DNA of 64,000 bases from Corynebacterium pacaense (GTDB taxonomy: Bacteria; Actinomycetota; Actinomycetes; Mycobacteriales; Mycobacteriaceae), in NCBI RefSeq assembly GCF_900169525.1, contig NZ_LT821239.1, positions 1,014,708 to 1,078,707 of the forward strand, read 5' to 3'. A program made the translations under genes and the position numbers. How positions within the stretch are numbered: position 1 is the stretch's first letter; every line of letters starts with the position of its first letter. Shown one piece after another: positions 39,601 through 47,334 of the stretch. The notes beneath the pieces are model-generated. The model did not search any database and had not been told where the DNA came from. It worked only from the letters and a program-made list of their open reading frames with translations.

Positions 39601-40195
39601 TGAAGCTCGGCCGACGCTCCACCCAGTCCCTGCCCGACACCTCAAAGAAGGCGTCTTTGAATTCCTCGAGCTGGCCTTCGTCGTCGAGCTGTCGCTCGAA
39701 CCGGGCGATATGGCCCTGGTCGCCGTAGTAGCCGCGGGACTCGTCGAAGACCTTCACAAATACTCGCAGTAGGGCGTCGGTTTGGTCCTTGCTGATCAAC
39801 GTTGCCTTTTGGTCGATGTTGAACAGCAGGCTCTTGGCCGGGATGCGGTCGGCTTTGTCGAGCAATGGCGGCAAGAACGCGTCCGCTGTTTTGGCATGGA
39901 AACTCTCCGAGACACGTTCCCGAGGGAAGCTGTCGCCTTCGACATCGCCAAGTAGGTGCGCCAGCATCTTCAACAGATGTGACTTACCGGAGCCGAAGAA
40001 ACCCGAAATCCACACGCCGTTCGCATTTGAATAATTCGTGTACGCCTCAAGCAGTAATTCAAGTCCTTTGGCGGCCTCGTTGGTCAGGACATATTCGTCG
40101 ACCTCAGTTCCGAGGTGGTCAACGTCGTCGGCTTTGATGACGCCCTCGATGGGACGTTGTACATCCTTAGCGAAAATCTCGGTGAGCTGCATCAT
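36656..40195 (-). CDS. brxC: BREX P-loop ATPase BrxC
   Basis: 1179 residues. Walker A is SGFFGSGKSHLLKML (Lys71, Ser72). The conserved N-terminus is MMQLTEIFAKDVQRPIEGVIKAD-like. The Walker B region includes RLNFFVDEVGQFIG and a sensor-like FVTSQEDMDKV. The remaining 800 residues are largely helical, with coiled-coil stretches. BrxC is a large ORC/Cdc6-like AAA ATPase required for both methylation and exclusion in type 1 BREX. Its ATG overlaps the brxB stop by four bases (ATGA). Coding is intact over the whole length. Confidence 0.95.
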   Translation of the reverse strand: MMQLTEIFAKDVQRPIEGVIKADDVDHLGTEVDEYVLTNEAAKGLELLLEAYTNYSNANGVWISGFFGSGKSHLLKMLAHLLGDVEGDSFPRERVSESFHAKTADAFLPPLLDKADRIPAKSLLFNIDQKATLISKDQTDALLRVFVKVFDESRGYYGDQGHIARFERQLDDEGQLEEFKDAFFEVSGRDWVERRPSFTLPTVRRQVNEAYAQITGVDVTTAPDILKTYQDTYSVSIEDFADEVRDWLDKQPAGYRLNFFVDEVGQFIGSNTHLMLNLQTIVESLNTKCSGRAWVFVTSQEDMDKVVGDRTKQQGNDFSKIQARFKTRVKLTSADVEEVIRKRLLEKNDKGTQVLEAVYAQESANFRTLFDFVDGGKTYRNFTDEDHFVGIYPFVSYQFPLFQAAIEGISDHNVFEGRNSSVGERSMLGVVQQVAKDIGDVEIGSLATFDAMFAGIRASLKSAAQRSIDRAERDLPDSDYSNTKLAVRLLKALFLVKYVESFQATPRNLTVLVYQRFGLDLPRLSKQVQEALTLLETQTYVQRNGNVYEYLTNEEQVIEEEIKNVEIDSSEVSGRLNKILSSDVIKTSKLRYAKNGQDFPFGFQLDDQVFGKQRELSLHFITPEYPYGPEEIRMHSAGKDELRVILAPDDRVLADLRLLIKTEKYTKRKQTSSLSPIEEQILRTKASQNAQREKELAERIRRAVGHANLVINAADLSVASQDAITRVSDGFQDLVSRTYTQLSLLDGHTYSEQQVAGFANPDQPTLLDGTAIDDASLHVLAAPADEVLSYLLQRDRLGEKVTVKKIVEHFQAKPYGWDLISIECVTAWLVGTSKITLTVDSNTLKRSEIASALRNTQKHSHLIVAPQKTFDQRKIAALRAFCTDFFDEPAVPKDPLELARHTSERLRTRYAELKARINSSKYPFMAQLEAPIALLESVVGKPDDWYLTEFAIADDLLDAKSDVIDPIQAFLGGAQSKIYDEATELLARNASNLNYLPSGSSLEVSQFLADPQAFRGNRMTKLKAAAIELQERIDEVIVANRDEATLEIDSRWEPLQTSTIYLDATHEAQHGVTQKVSAVLNRIGRESQIAVIREIANTFEEHTYPAFLDQLAASPRSSHTNNDDEPIPAPVRKQTVSVKSINAQGIHGVLETEEDVDRYLDALRTAFIRALNDDKRIAL

Positions 40196-40791
40196 GGTTC
40201 CTGTTCCAGAATGTTCTTGGCGCGGTAGTACTGGTCATCTTTCAATCTGCCGAACAGTACTAGCGATGAGCCGAGCGTGTCGGACTGTTCGTAGCGGCCG
40301 GGAAAGAACATGAGCATCGGCCGACCCACTACAACGCTCTGCAAGTTGTTGAGCACGTTGTGGGACCGGATATAGGGGAAGACCTCGCCGATCCCAGTCA
40401 GAAAGACGATGTCGGTCTCGTCGTCAGCAAGTCGTTCTCGGATCACCGGAGCCAGTTGCTGCTGTGGATTGAGCATTGACTGAAGCATCTCGGTGAATTC
40501 GGACTTGTCCAGTTCGGGCTCGACCTCAAGCACTTCGTCCCAGTCGCCGCGCTGCTTGAGTATGTCGACTGAGAGGTCGTAAAGGTTGATCTCGCGTACC
40601 TCGATGCCCCTACTTGCCAGGCGATTCTTGACCCGCTTCTTCGCCTTGGCCACATCGAGAGCATGCTCCGGCTCATAGGGGTAGATGAAGAAGGGGACCT
40701 CGTTCGACAAGCCCTCCATCTTCAAGAAGCGCTCGCCGCTGAGCACCGCGAACAGATGCTCTTCTTGGCGAGAAAGCTCATCGGTCGTCAC
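40192..40791 (-). CDS. brxB: BREX protein BrxB (DUF1788)
   Basis: 199 residues, the usual length. Recognisable blocks are VPFFIYPYEPEHALDV, IVFLTGIGEVFPYIRSHNVL, and PMLMFFPGRYEQSDTLGSS near the C-terminus. DUF1788 proteins are a constant part of type 1 BREX, with a structural or assembly role that is not well defined. It sits between brxA and brxC and overlaps each by four bases, so the three are translated as a coupled unit. Confidence 0.93.
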   Translation of the reverse strand: MTTDELSRQEEHLFAVLSGERFLKMEGLSNEVPFFIYPYEPEHALDVAKAKKRVKNRLASRGIEVREINLYDLSVDILKQRGDWDEVLEVEPELDKSEFTEMLQSMLNPQQQLAPVIRERLADDETDIVFLTGIGEVFPYIRSHNVLNNLQSVVVGRPMLMFFPGRYEQSDTLGSSLVLFGRLKDDQYYRAKNILEQEP

Positions 40792-41408
40792 AATGACACC
40801 GCCTTGTCTTCATGGGTGGGGAGGTAGCGAAGATCACTCGGCAATTGAGCATCCAGTGCATCCCAGACACGTTTGGACAAGGCCGCGTTGACGATCTCGC
40901 CGTCAATAAGCAGGCTGGCCTCGGTCAGCATGCGAAACACCGTCGATCGAAGTTTCTGCAACGTCGAGTACTTCACTTCTTCGAGCTCTGGGTGCCACAG
41001 CGTCTTTTCACGAACGAAGCTGTCGAAGTCGTCGTAGCTTAAGGTGGGCGTGAGCAGGAGGAAGCGCTCGCGCACTACATCCTCAGCGAAGTCACCTATG
41101 AATGCGTAGCGACGGCACGCTGCGACCCACATCAGGTGCCCACGTTCGCTGGGGCTGGCGTCTTGCAGTAACTCCAGCTCGGAGTCCGTAAGGACCGCCA
41201 AACGCTGGGCAACCTCGCGTGCCAGCCGGAATCCGGAGGAGGCTGTTCGCGCCTGAAGCATGTTCTCCGAGCGGAGCCGGCTTCGGACTAGGTTCCAGTC
41301 ACGAGCTTCCAGGAAGAGCGGTACGACGATCACCGCCTCCCGAGTCAGGAGGGCACCGCTGGTGAATGACAGGGCATATCGGTCAAATCCCTGAGATGTG
41401 GCGCTCAT
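40788..41408 (-). CDS. brxA: BREX protein BrxA (DUF1819)
   Basis: 206 residues. YALSFTSGALLTREAVIV near the N-terminus and the WVAACRRYAFIGDFAEDVVRE block identify BrxA, a winged-helix DNA-binding fold. It is the first intact gene of the BREX operon. ATG 41408 follows CGGAAGGAGGCACC, a strong ribosome binding site. Upstream lies the broken HTH gene (41499-41695). That gene may once have been the first cistron or regulator, so the present promoter is probably between 41410 and 41900. Confidence 0.93.
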   Translation of the reverse strand: MSATSQGFDRYALSFTSGALLTREAVIVVPLFLEARDWNLVRSRLRSENMLQARTASSGFRLAREVAQRLAVLTDSELELLQDASPSERGHLMWVAACRRYAFIGDFAEDVVRERFLLLTPTLSYDDFDSFVREKTLWHPELEEVKYSTLQKLRSTVFRMLTEASLLIDGEIVNAALSKRVWDALDAQLPSDLRYLPTHEDKAVSL

Positions 41409-41498
41409 CTGGTGCCTCCTTCCGGTTTGTGGGCAGTGAATCAGGCTATTGGGTGCTACCGACAGAATGCCAGTGGTGGCTAAGAATGGACGAAGCGT

Positions 41499-41695
41499 TC
41501 ACCCAAGTGGGGCTGGTACGGAGACGGTGGGAGCACCGTCTTTCCGTCCACAATCGTCGATCTTGATGGCTTGGAACTACCAGAGGCATCAAACCTTGTG
41601 GGCGGGTAAAATCTGTTCAGCGATCCAGAGGTCTGCATTTTTTTGACCTTGAGATTGGCTGCGACATCGTCTGTTGGCATCCACGGCTCAGCCAC
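41499..41695 (-). pseudogene. Excisionase-like HTH gene, frameshifted, upstream of brxA
   Basis: The minus strand from GTG 41695 reads AEPWMPTDDVAANLKVKK, the start of an excisionase/MerR-type HTH. The frame then breaks at a run of seven A. Adding one A restores NADLWIAEQILPAHKV, which is followed by a stop, CLW, a second stop, then FQAIKIDDCGRKDGA. The intact family reads roughly WIAEKGLPAHKVGRLWKF followed by EVDEWV. So there is one lost base and two nonsense codons. Related HTH proteins often open defence operons and regulate them. Its loss may have left this BREX locus deregulated. Confidence 0.68.
41518..41546 (+). repeat. 29-bp near-repeat, right copy
   Basis: Matches 17369-17397 at 26/29 positions, in the same orientation. 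Here the core forms a perfect 7-bp inverted repeat, GACGGTG ggag CACCGTC. It lies inside the broken HTH gene upstream of brxA. Confidence 0.5.
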
Positions 41696-42257
41696 GATGG
41701 TTCTCCCTCACTCGATGGCCCAAGCAGGCCGACACTAAAATTATGTTATCGCTTGGGACTCAGCGAATTCCTACTACCCCGGATCACCGGCGTGGCTGAT
41801 GCAGCAAGTTCACTCAAGATGATCAGTGTGCCATGACCGAATGCGTGGACCAAGGCGCCTTTCGCTTAAAAATTACCGCTGAACTTGAGATTCCGCTCGT
41901 CACTGCAGCCGGATCGGTTCTGCGTTACCGGTAGGCGCATCTATACGCAGGGCAAAACCTCTCCACCCGGCTCAACCCGAACCTTTAGCACTAATTGAGC
42001 AATGAGGATTGCTGAACCAGGGATGCTATTTGTCGGTGATGTTGTGGCACATGAAAACTGGCCACAGTCTAAAGACTGTTTTCGAGGCTATCAGTGGTCA
42101 TTTGAAGAGGGGAATCTTCTAAACTGTGATCCACAGGCAGAGGATTCTTAGTCTCAATTTGCCGCTCGTGCCGGTCCCATCACGATAAAACAAAGTCAGG
42201 TATGAACAGTAGTCGAAGTTAAAACCTCGATCACACGCTCATACCTGACTTACTCGG
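41696..42257. other. 562-bp non-coding right boundary zone of the defence island
   Basis: All six frames are closed by short stops and no family is recognisable. Composition is AT-richer than the flanking core. It contains the brxA-side promoter region and, at its right end, a 13-bp inverted repeat beside tRNA-His. Confidence 0.5.
42193..42251. repeat. 13-bp inverted repeat beside the tRNA-His 3' end
   Basis: AAGTCAGGTATGA (42193-42205) and TCATACCTGACTT (42239-42251) are exact complements with a 33-nt centre. The centre contains a second, slightly imperfect stem (TCGAAGTT/AACCTCGA). It begins 7 bases from the tRNA discriminator. It could be the tRNA terminator or stabilising hairpin, or the arm of an integration site. 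Confidence 0.7.
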
Positions 42258-42330
42258 GGTGGCTGACGGGGCTCGAACCCGCGACACCCAGGATCACAAC
42301 CTGGTGCTCTACCAGCTGAACTACAGCCAC
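42258..42330 (-). tRNA. tRNA-His (anticodon GUG)
   Basis: Minus strand. The acceptor stem is GTGGCTG/CAGCCAC, the D-arm is TAGTTCAGCTGGTAGAGCA, and the anticodon loop TTGTGAT carries GUG. The T-arm is GCGGGTTCGAGCCCCGT. A genomic G at position -1 (42331) facing C73 is the His identity element. CCA is not encoded. The 3' end faces the defence island. Confidence 0.96.
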
Positions 42331-42576
42331 CATTGCCGCAATAACGTGCGTTACGCAGCACGTGCAATGTTAGTGCACCGGTGCTAGATTGAACAAAACA
42401 GCAGGTAGTTGCTTCATTTTGCGAAACCGATTCTCGGAGAAATCTCTGTCGTGGGCGATGGGGGCGCAGGCGGAGGGCGTCGCAAAGCAAGAGGCGAAAG
42501 ACGGTGGGGCAGGAGGCTCCGTACCACGGGAAGAAATTGCTGTTCAGCGCGTATGCAGGAGTGCTAATCTGAGCCG

Positions 42577-45408
42577 GTGAACGTGCGGATCCGGGACCTT
42601 GGGCCCGTGGAGATTGTCGTCGATGGTGAGGCGATCAAGCTGGGAAAGCGTCCGCAGGCTGTCCTGGCCGTTCTCCTGTCGCGGCTCAATGAGCGCGTCT
42701 CGGTGGAAGCTCTGATGGAGGCGGTGTGGGGGGAATCTGCCGCGCGCGGTTCGCAATCGACACTGGAGAGTCACATCTGGCGCCTGCGTCAGCTCCTGGA
42801 ACCCGGTCGCGATCGCACGACACCGCCGACGGTGCTTGTCACCGAGCCGGGAGGTTACCGCCTGGTGCTCGCCGCCGAGCAGGCCGATTCTCTGAGGTTT
42901 GTCAGTCTTGCCGAGAGCTCCCTGGCCCTGCTGCGCAGTGATCCTGTACGCGCCCTGCGCCAGTCCACCGAGGCGCTGGAGCTGTGGAGGGGAACCCCAC
43001 TTGGCGACGCCGCAGACGCATGGTGGTCTGCGGCCACCGTCGGACGCCTGGTCGAGCTGCATGAACAGGTGCGTATCCGCAGGGTCGCGGGTCTGCTGGC
43101 TGTCGGTGAGGCGGAGGAGGCTGTGGTGGAAACCGGCATTCTCATCCGTGAGCTGCCTCTGAATGAGGAGGTATGGGCGCACCGGATGCTCGCACTGTAC
43201 CGAGTGGGCCGCCCGGATGACGCGCTGGCAGCTTACCGGCAGGCCAGGGCTGCTTTCCTCAATGAACTCGGCCTTGAACCGGGAACCGAACTGCGCGCTC
43301 TCCATCGCCGGCTCCTTGACCGAGATGAAGGCTTGCGCGGGCCCACCCGCCGGGCGCGGCAGGCTCCGCACACCGTGGTGCTGCCGCGCAGGCACAACGT
43401 ACTCATCGGGCGCGAAGCGGAAGTATCAGCATTGACCTCCATGCTCACCACCGATCAGCTGGTCACCATTGTCGGCCCGGCTGGGTGTGGCAAGACGAGC
43501 CTGGCCATCGAGGTTGCCCGCACGGTGGCTCCGAGCTTTAGCGACGGTGTGTGGTTCATCGATCTGGCTTCCATTGACGATGCGGACCTGGTCGGCGAGT
43601 TAGTGGCTTCCACGCTGGGAATCTCGGTTGGAGGTTCGGGCGACGCCGTCGAGCAGCTGCGGGCCTATACGAGTGAGCGGCAGATATTGCTGCTGCTTGA
43701 TAACTGCGAACATCTCGCCGAATCGATTCATTCGCTGTGCGGAGAAATCCTCAGCAGCGAGTCATCTCTGCACGTGGTGGCGACCAGCCGCGAACCCCTT
43801 GCTCTACCCGGCGAGATTCTCTGGCCTTTGTCTCCTCTTTCCACGCCTGAAGTGGCGGGAGCGTCTGAATCAAGTGCATTGAAGCTCTTCATGGCCAGGG
43901 TGCGTGAAGCCGATCCCACCTTGGCGATCGGTCAGGAGGAACGGGTGTGCGCGGTGGAAATCTGCAATGCTCTCGACGGACTTCCCTTGGCGCTCGAGCT
44001 GGCGGCGGCCCGGGTGCGCACCGCCTCCCTGGACGAGGTGCGTCGCCAAGTGGAGAGCAATCCGGGGAGCTTGCGGCGACTCGGAAGGGGAATGCGCGAA
44101 CCGGTCACCCTTCATGCCGTCATTGAGGGAAGCTACCGCCTGCTTAGTGAGCCGGAACGGCTGGTGCATCGCAGATTGTCGGTGTTGCGTGGCACCATCA
44201 CGCGCCGATGCGCCGCTGAGGTGGCAGGCTTTGACCCGCTTTCGCCCGAAGAGGTCGAATCGATACTGGAGTCCCTGGTCAATCGGTGCATGCTCCATGT
44301 CGCCCGGTCCACTGAACCCGGGGTGGAATCGACCTTCCGCCAATTGGCCACCGTGCGGGCCCATGCCACCATCACGCTGGAGCAGTCAGGGGAGCGGGAC
44401 GACGCTGTGGAGTCGCGGCACCGATGGCTGCGTGCCATGCTTGATCGACGGCCGAGGTCGGGACATGCCGATGCTGGCGGGTGGTACCGGACCTTTGACA
44501 GGGATTTCGGCAGCGTGCGTGAATCGCTGGAGACGCTGCTGGGGGATGAACCCGACGCCTTCGCGTACTTTGTGCTGTCGCGTATCACGAACTTCTGGTA
44601 TTACAGCGCCCGGATGATCGAGGCGCAGCGATGGCTGCAGACTGCGATCCGGGTGGCTTCTCCTGGAGACGCGGATCCGATCGATCTGGCGATTACCACA
44701 CTCAGCCTGGCGGGCAACTATGAAATGGCGGGAAGGAAGGATCTGGCTGAGCCGCTCCTGCGCGCAGGAATGGGAAACCTCTGCCACGTGCCCGGTGACC
44801 GCAGGGAAGACGTGGCAGATTTTCTCATTTCCACCGCTCTGACCGGCGCTTTGCACAATGACTTCGCCATGGTTGCCGATGTCGGGATCAGGCTTCGTGC
44901 GCTGGCCGACGAAGGTCCTGCGGACTTCGCCCTGATGGCAGAAGCGGTCGAGTGTTTCGCTGCGATGCCGCATACCCCGTTGCAGGAGAGCATTGAGATG
45001 GCGATCGACATCCACCGGCGAGCAGAGGACGCCGGTGTACTTCTCGCTGTGTGGGTGTGCTGCATCATCGGGGCCACCCTCTCCGTGCCCTATGGGGACC
45101 CGGAGAGCGGATTGGAGTGGAATCGCCGGATGACCACCGTGCAGCTTCTCCTCGGAGCGCGCCTTGAGGCGATGCCCATCGAAGGGCAGGCCTATCTCAT
45201 GGCCGCCAGCGGCAGACACCGTGAGGCGGTGGCACTGTTCGCCGCATCGCAGGAGCAGAGCAGGCGCGCCGGGATCGGGTGGCCCAGCAGAAAGTACACG
45301 CAGGAGTTTCTCGACAGATCCCGGGCAGCGCTCGGTCCTGAAGAAGCCGAGTCCGCATGGTCTGAGGGCCTGGTCATGACAACGGCGGAGGCTCTCGGCC
45401 TGGACTAG
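42577..45408 (+). CDS. SARP/AfsR-type transcriptional activator with NTPase domain
   Basis: 943 residues. The OmpR-type winged helix (1-95: RIRDLGPVEIVVDGEAI, LGKRPQAVLAVLL) and BTAD (about 105-255, ending AFLNELGLEPGTELRALH) define the SARP family. An AfsR-like NTPase domain follows (about 275-560) with P-loop IVGPAGCGKTS (Lys306) and ILLLLDNCEHLAE as Walker B. The remaining 380 residues are helical and TPR-like. Such proteins activate nearby biosynthetic or secreted-factor genes in response to ATP binding and signals. GTG 42577 is taken because MNVRIRDLGPV matches the family start. It is likely the regulator of the genes that follow. Confidence 0.9.
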   Translation: MNVRIRDLGPVEIVVDGEAIKLGKRPQAVLAVLLSRLNERVSVEALMEAVWGESAARGSQSTLESHIWRLRQLLEPGRDRTTPPTVLVTEPGGYRLVLAAEQADSLRFVSLAESSLALLRSDPVRALRQSTEALELWRGTPLGDAADAWWSAATVGRLVELHEQVRIRRVAGLLAVGEAEEAVVETGILIRELPLNEEVWAHRMLALYRVGRPDDALAAYRQARAAFLNELGLEPGTELRALHRRLLDRDEGLRGPTRRARQAPHTVVLPRRHNVLIGREAEVSALTSMLTTDQLVTIVGPAGCGKTSLAIEVARTVAPSFSDGVWFIDLASIDDADLVGELVASTLGISVGGSGDAVEQLRAYTSERQILLLLDNCEHLAESIHSLCGEILSSESSLHVVATSREPLALPGEILWPLSPLSTPEVAGASESSALKLFMARVREADPTLAIGQEERVCAVEICNALDGLPLALELAAARVRTASLDEVRRQVESNPGSLRRLGRGMREPVTLHAVIEGSYRLLSEPERLVHRRLSVLRGTITRRCAAEVAGFDPLSPEEVESILESLVNRCMLHVARSTEPGVESTFRQLATVRAHATITLEQSGERDDAVESRHRWLRAMLDRRPRSGHADAGGWYRTFDRDFGSVRESLETLLGDEPDAFAYFVLSRITNFWYYSARMIEAQRWLQTAIRVASPGDADPIDLAITTLSLAGNYEMAGRKDLAEPLLRAGMGNLCHVPGDRREDVADFLISTALTGALHNDFAMVADVGIRLRALADEGPADFALMAEAVECFAAMPHTPLQESIEMAIDIHRRAEDAGVLLAVWVCCIIGATLSVPYGDPESGLEWNRRMTTVQLLLGARLEAMPIEGQAYLMAASGRHREAVALFAASQEQSRRAGIGWPSRKYTQEFLDRSRAALGPEEAESAWSEGLVMTTAEALGLD

Positions 45409-45411
45409 AAG

Positions 45412-45434
45412 CTGATCCACTCCGATTGGATCAG
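45412..45434. terminator. Inverted repeat directly after the SARP gene
   Basis: CTGATCC (45412-45418) pairs with GGATCAG (45428-45434) three bases after the stop codon. A second palindrome, CCGGGA-tcg-TCCCGG, lies at 45466-45480. Neither is followed by a T-run, so they could be weak terminators or operator sites for the next transcript. Confidence 0.4.
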
Positions 45435-45509
45435 TATTGGAACAGGCAAGCGCACTATAGCGCTACCGGGATCGTCCCGGTTCCAGTCCACGGAAAGGTG
45501 GGGTCCGTC

Positions 45510-46001
45510 ATGTCCCCGTTTGAACTCGTCGGCATCCTGGCGCTGACGACCTACGCCATCTACCAGCAGACACGCCAGCATGAAGTCGTGGCCGCGACAC
45601 GTTTCAAACTTCCCCTGATCTATGGAGTAGCAGGACTTGTGCTCGGCGGGATTCATCCACCCCAGACACGTCTCGCGGCCATCTTTCTCATCATCAGTGT
45701 CGTGCTGAGCCTGGTGGTTGGACAGATTCGCGGACGCCTGACACGGCTCTGGGTCGAAGAAGGAAAGGTCTACAGCAAGGGCACCGTTCTTACGGTCGGT
45801 CTTTTCCTCGGCCTGATCGCATCCAAATTCGTTCTGGGAACCGTCGCCTATTTCCTCCATGCCAGCGAAACGGGCGGATTCGGTGAAATCCTCATCATGC
45901 TCGCACTGATGATGATGATTCAGGCGGAGCTGATCCATCGCCGGGCCGGGGCGCTGCGCTCAACCATCCCCGCCACGCCCGTCGCAACGCTCGTTCCGTG
46001 A
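45510..46001 (+). CDS. Small integral membrane protein, CcdC-like layout
   Basis: 163 residues with four to five hydrophobic segments: FELVGILALTTYAIYQ, LPLIYGVAGLVLGGI, LAAIFLIISVVLSLVVG, TVLTVGLFLGLIASKFVLG, and ILIMLALMMMIQ. A charged loop reads RGRLTRLWVEEGKVYSKG. The size and pattern resemble DUF1453/CcdC-type proteins, but no residue-level identification is possible. ATG 45510 is used because GGAAAGGTGGGG precedes it. The stop overlaps the MFS gene start (GTGA), so the two are co-translated. Confidence 0.7.
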   Translation: MSPFELVGILALTTYAIYQQTRQHEVVAATRFKLPLIYGVAGLVLGGIHPPQTRLAAIFLIISVVLSLVVGQIRGRLTRLWVEEGKVYSKGTVLTVGLFLGLIASKFVLGTVAYFLHASETGGFGEILIMLALMMMIQAELIHRRAGALRSTIPATPVATLVP

Positions 46002-47200
46002 GCTTCGGCGCCCATAGCGAGCAACTGTGCAGGGCGGGAATGAGACCGCGGACGGCGGTTCTGATCGCGGCGTCCGCCGGCATGTCCGTGCTGGTGCTCG
46101 ATTCCTCCATCGTGGGCACGATGATCCCCACGATGAGCGATGAACTGGCACTCAGCCCGCGGGATCAGACCTGGATGGTGGCCTCCTATCTCCTGAGCCT
46201 CGGAATCTTTCTGCCCTGCGCCGGCCCGACTGTGGATTACCTCAGTCCCCGGCGCTCCTTCCTGTGTGGATGCCTGGGCTTTGCCATCGCCTCCCTGGGA
46301 TTGAGTACGGCCAGTTCAGCGACGGAGCTGATCATGTGGAGAGCCGTCGCGGGACTTGCCGCAGCGGTACTGATGCCCGCGAGCACCGCCCTGGTCGCCC
46401 TCACCCATCCCGATCAGCGCACCAGGGCGATTGCAGTGGTCACCGGGTTGGGGCAGACATCGGCGGTGATCGGCCCCGCTCTTGGCGGCGTGCTGGCGCA
46501 GTGTGTCACCTGGCGGCTCGGCTTCGGAGTGGGCGTTCCGGTCGGGTTGGCGGCGATGCTGATCGTCGCGGGCACGCGTGCCGGTGCACAGGCCTCGCAG
46601 CCCCCGGCCTCTGCACCGGTTCGAGCGGGCAGTTCCCGCAGGAGGGCGGTGCTCCCGCCCTTCGTCGTGTTGGCCGGCCTTGGTCTGTCCATGACCATCG
46701 CCACCGTCTACGGGGCATCCGAGGTGCAGCGGGCGCTGCACCTGAGCCCCACCTCGGCCGGCTTGTCACTGCTGCCCCTCATCCTGGCCATGCTCGCAAC
46801 AACGCTCGTACTCACCAGATCCCGGTTCTCACCCGCTCCGCGGCGCAGTGGCGTGGCAGGAGCATCATCCATGGCGATGGGTCTGATGATCATGTCCGGG
46901 GGCTTTGCCTGGGGAATGCTTCCGTTGACCATCTTCGGCATGGTGCCTGTCGGATGCGGTATCGCGTTGCTGATGGCGCCCATGACCGCATATGCCCTGT
47001 CGCTGTACCCCGAAGGCCGCCAGGGACGTGCCGCTGCATGGTGCTCCACCGGCCGTCAGCTGGGAGGAGCTCTCGGAGTTTTCAGCTTTGCGGTCGTGTC
47101 CTCGTCATGGGGAAGCTCAGCGGGATTTCTGCTCGCTGGTGCCGTGATGCTGGCAAGTACCGCAGTCGCCTGGAGGATCCCGCGCGGGGTGCAAGCTTAG
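45998..47200 (+). CDS. MFS transporter, drug-exporter (DHA2-like) type
   Basis: 400 residues with about 11-12 hydrophobic segments. The start of TM1 carries VLVLDSSIVGTMIPTMSDEL, like the LDxTIVNVALP motif of DHA2 exporters. The loop between TM2 and TM3 reads DYLSPRRSF, and the motif C region is GLGQTSAVIGPALGGVL. It is shorter than the usual 14-TM DHA2 proteins (about 480-500). The GTG start overlaps the previous stop. Substrate unknown. Its place between a SARP regulator and secreted toxin-like genes suggests self-protection or export of a small molecule, which is inference. Confidence 0.82.
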   Translation: MSFGAHSEQLCRAGMRPRTAVLIAASAGMSVLVLDSSIVGTMIPTMSDELALSPRDQTWMVASYLLSLGIFLPCAGPTVDYLSPRRSFLCGCLGFAIASLGLSTASSATELIMWRAVAGLAAAVLMPASTALVALTHPDQRTRAIAVVTGLGQTSAVIGPALGGVLAQCVTWRLGFGVGVPVGLAAMLIVAGTRAGAQASQPPASAPVRAGSSRRRAVLPPFVVLAGLGLSMTIATVYGASEVQRALHLSPTSAGLSLLPLILAMLATTLVLTRSRFSPAPRRSGVAGASSMAMGLMIMSGGFAWGMLPLTIFGMVPVGCGIALLMAPMTAYALSLYPEGRQGRAAAWCSTGRQLGGALGVFSFAVVSSSWGSSAGFLLAGAVMLASTAVAWRIPRGVQA

Positions 47201-47334
47201 CTGCCCGGGCCGATGCTGCATTGGAGCGACCGTTGGAGCGGTTTTGGAGCGGTGCCGGAGATGATCTCCCATACCGGTTGCACCGGTTCAACATCAGGGT
47301 CCATGGGGGCTCGGAATTCGATGAGAGGAAGTAC

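Noticed and set aside
45510-47200. MFS and small membrane protein as an immunity protein for the toxin-like triad
   Set aside because: Not excluded, but nothing in either sequence points to toxin immunity; kept only as a contextual possibility.
46264-47334. 716-residue frame that would fuse an N-terminal part to toxin-like paralogue 1
   Set aside because: The N-terminal part lies in another frame of the MFS gene and is low-complexity; a signal peptide and ribosome binding site mark ATG 47335.
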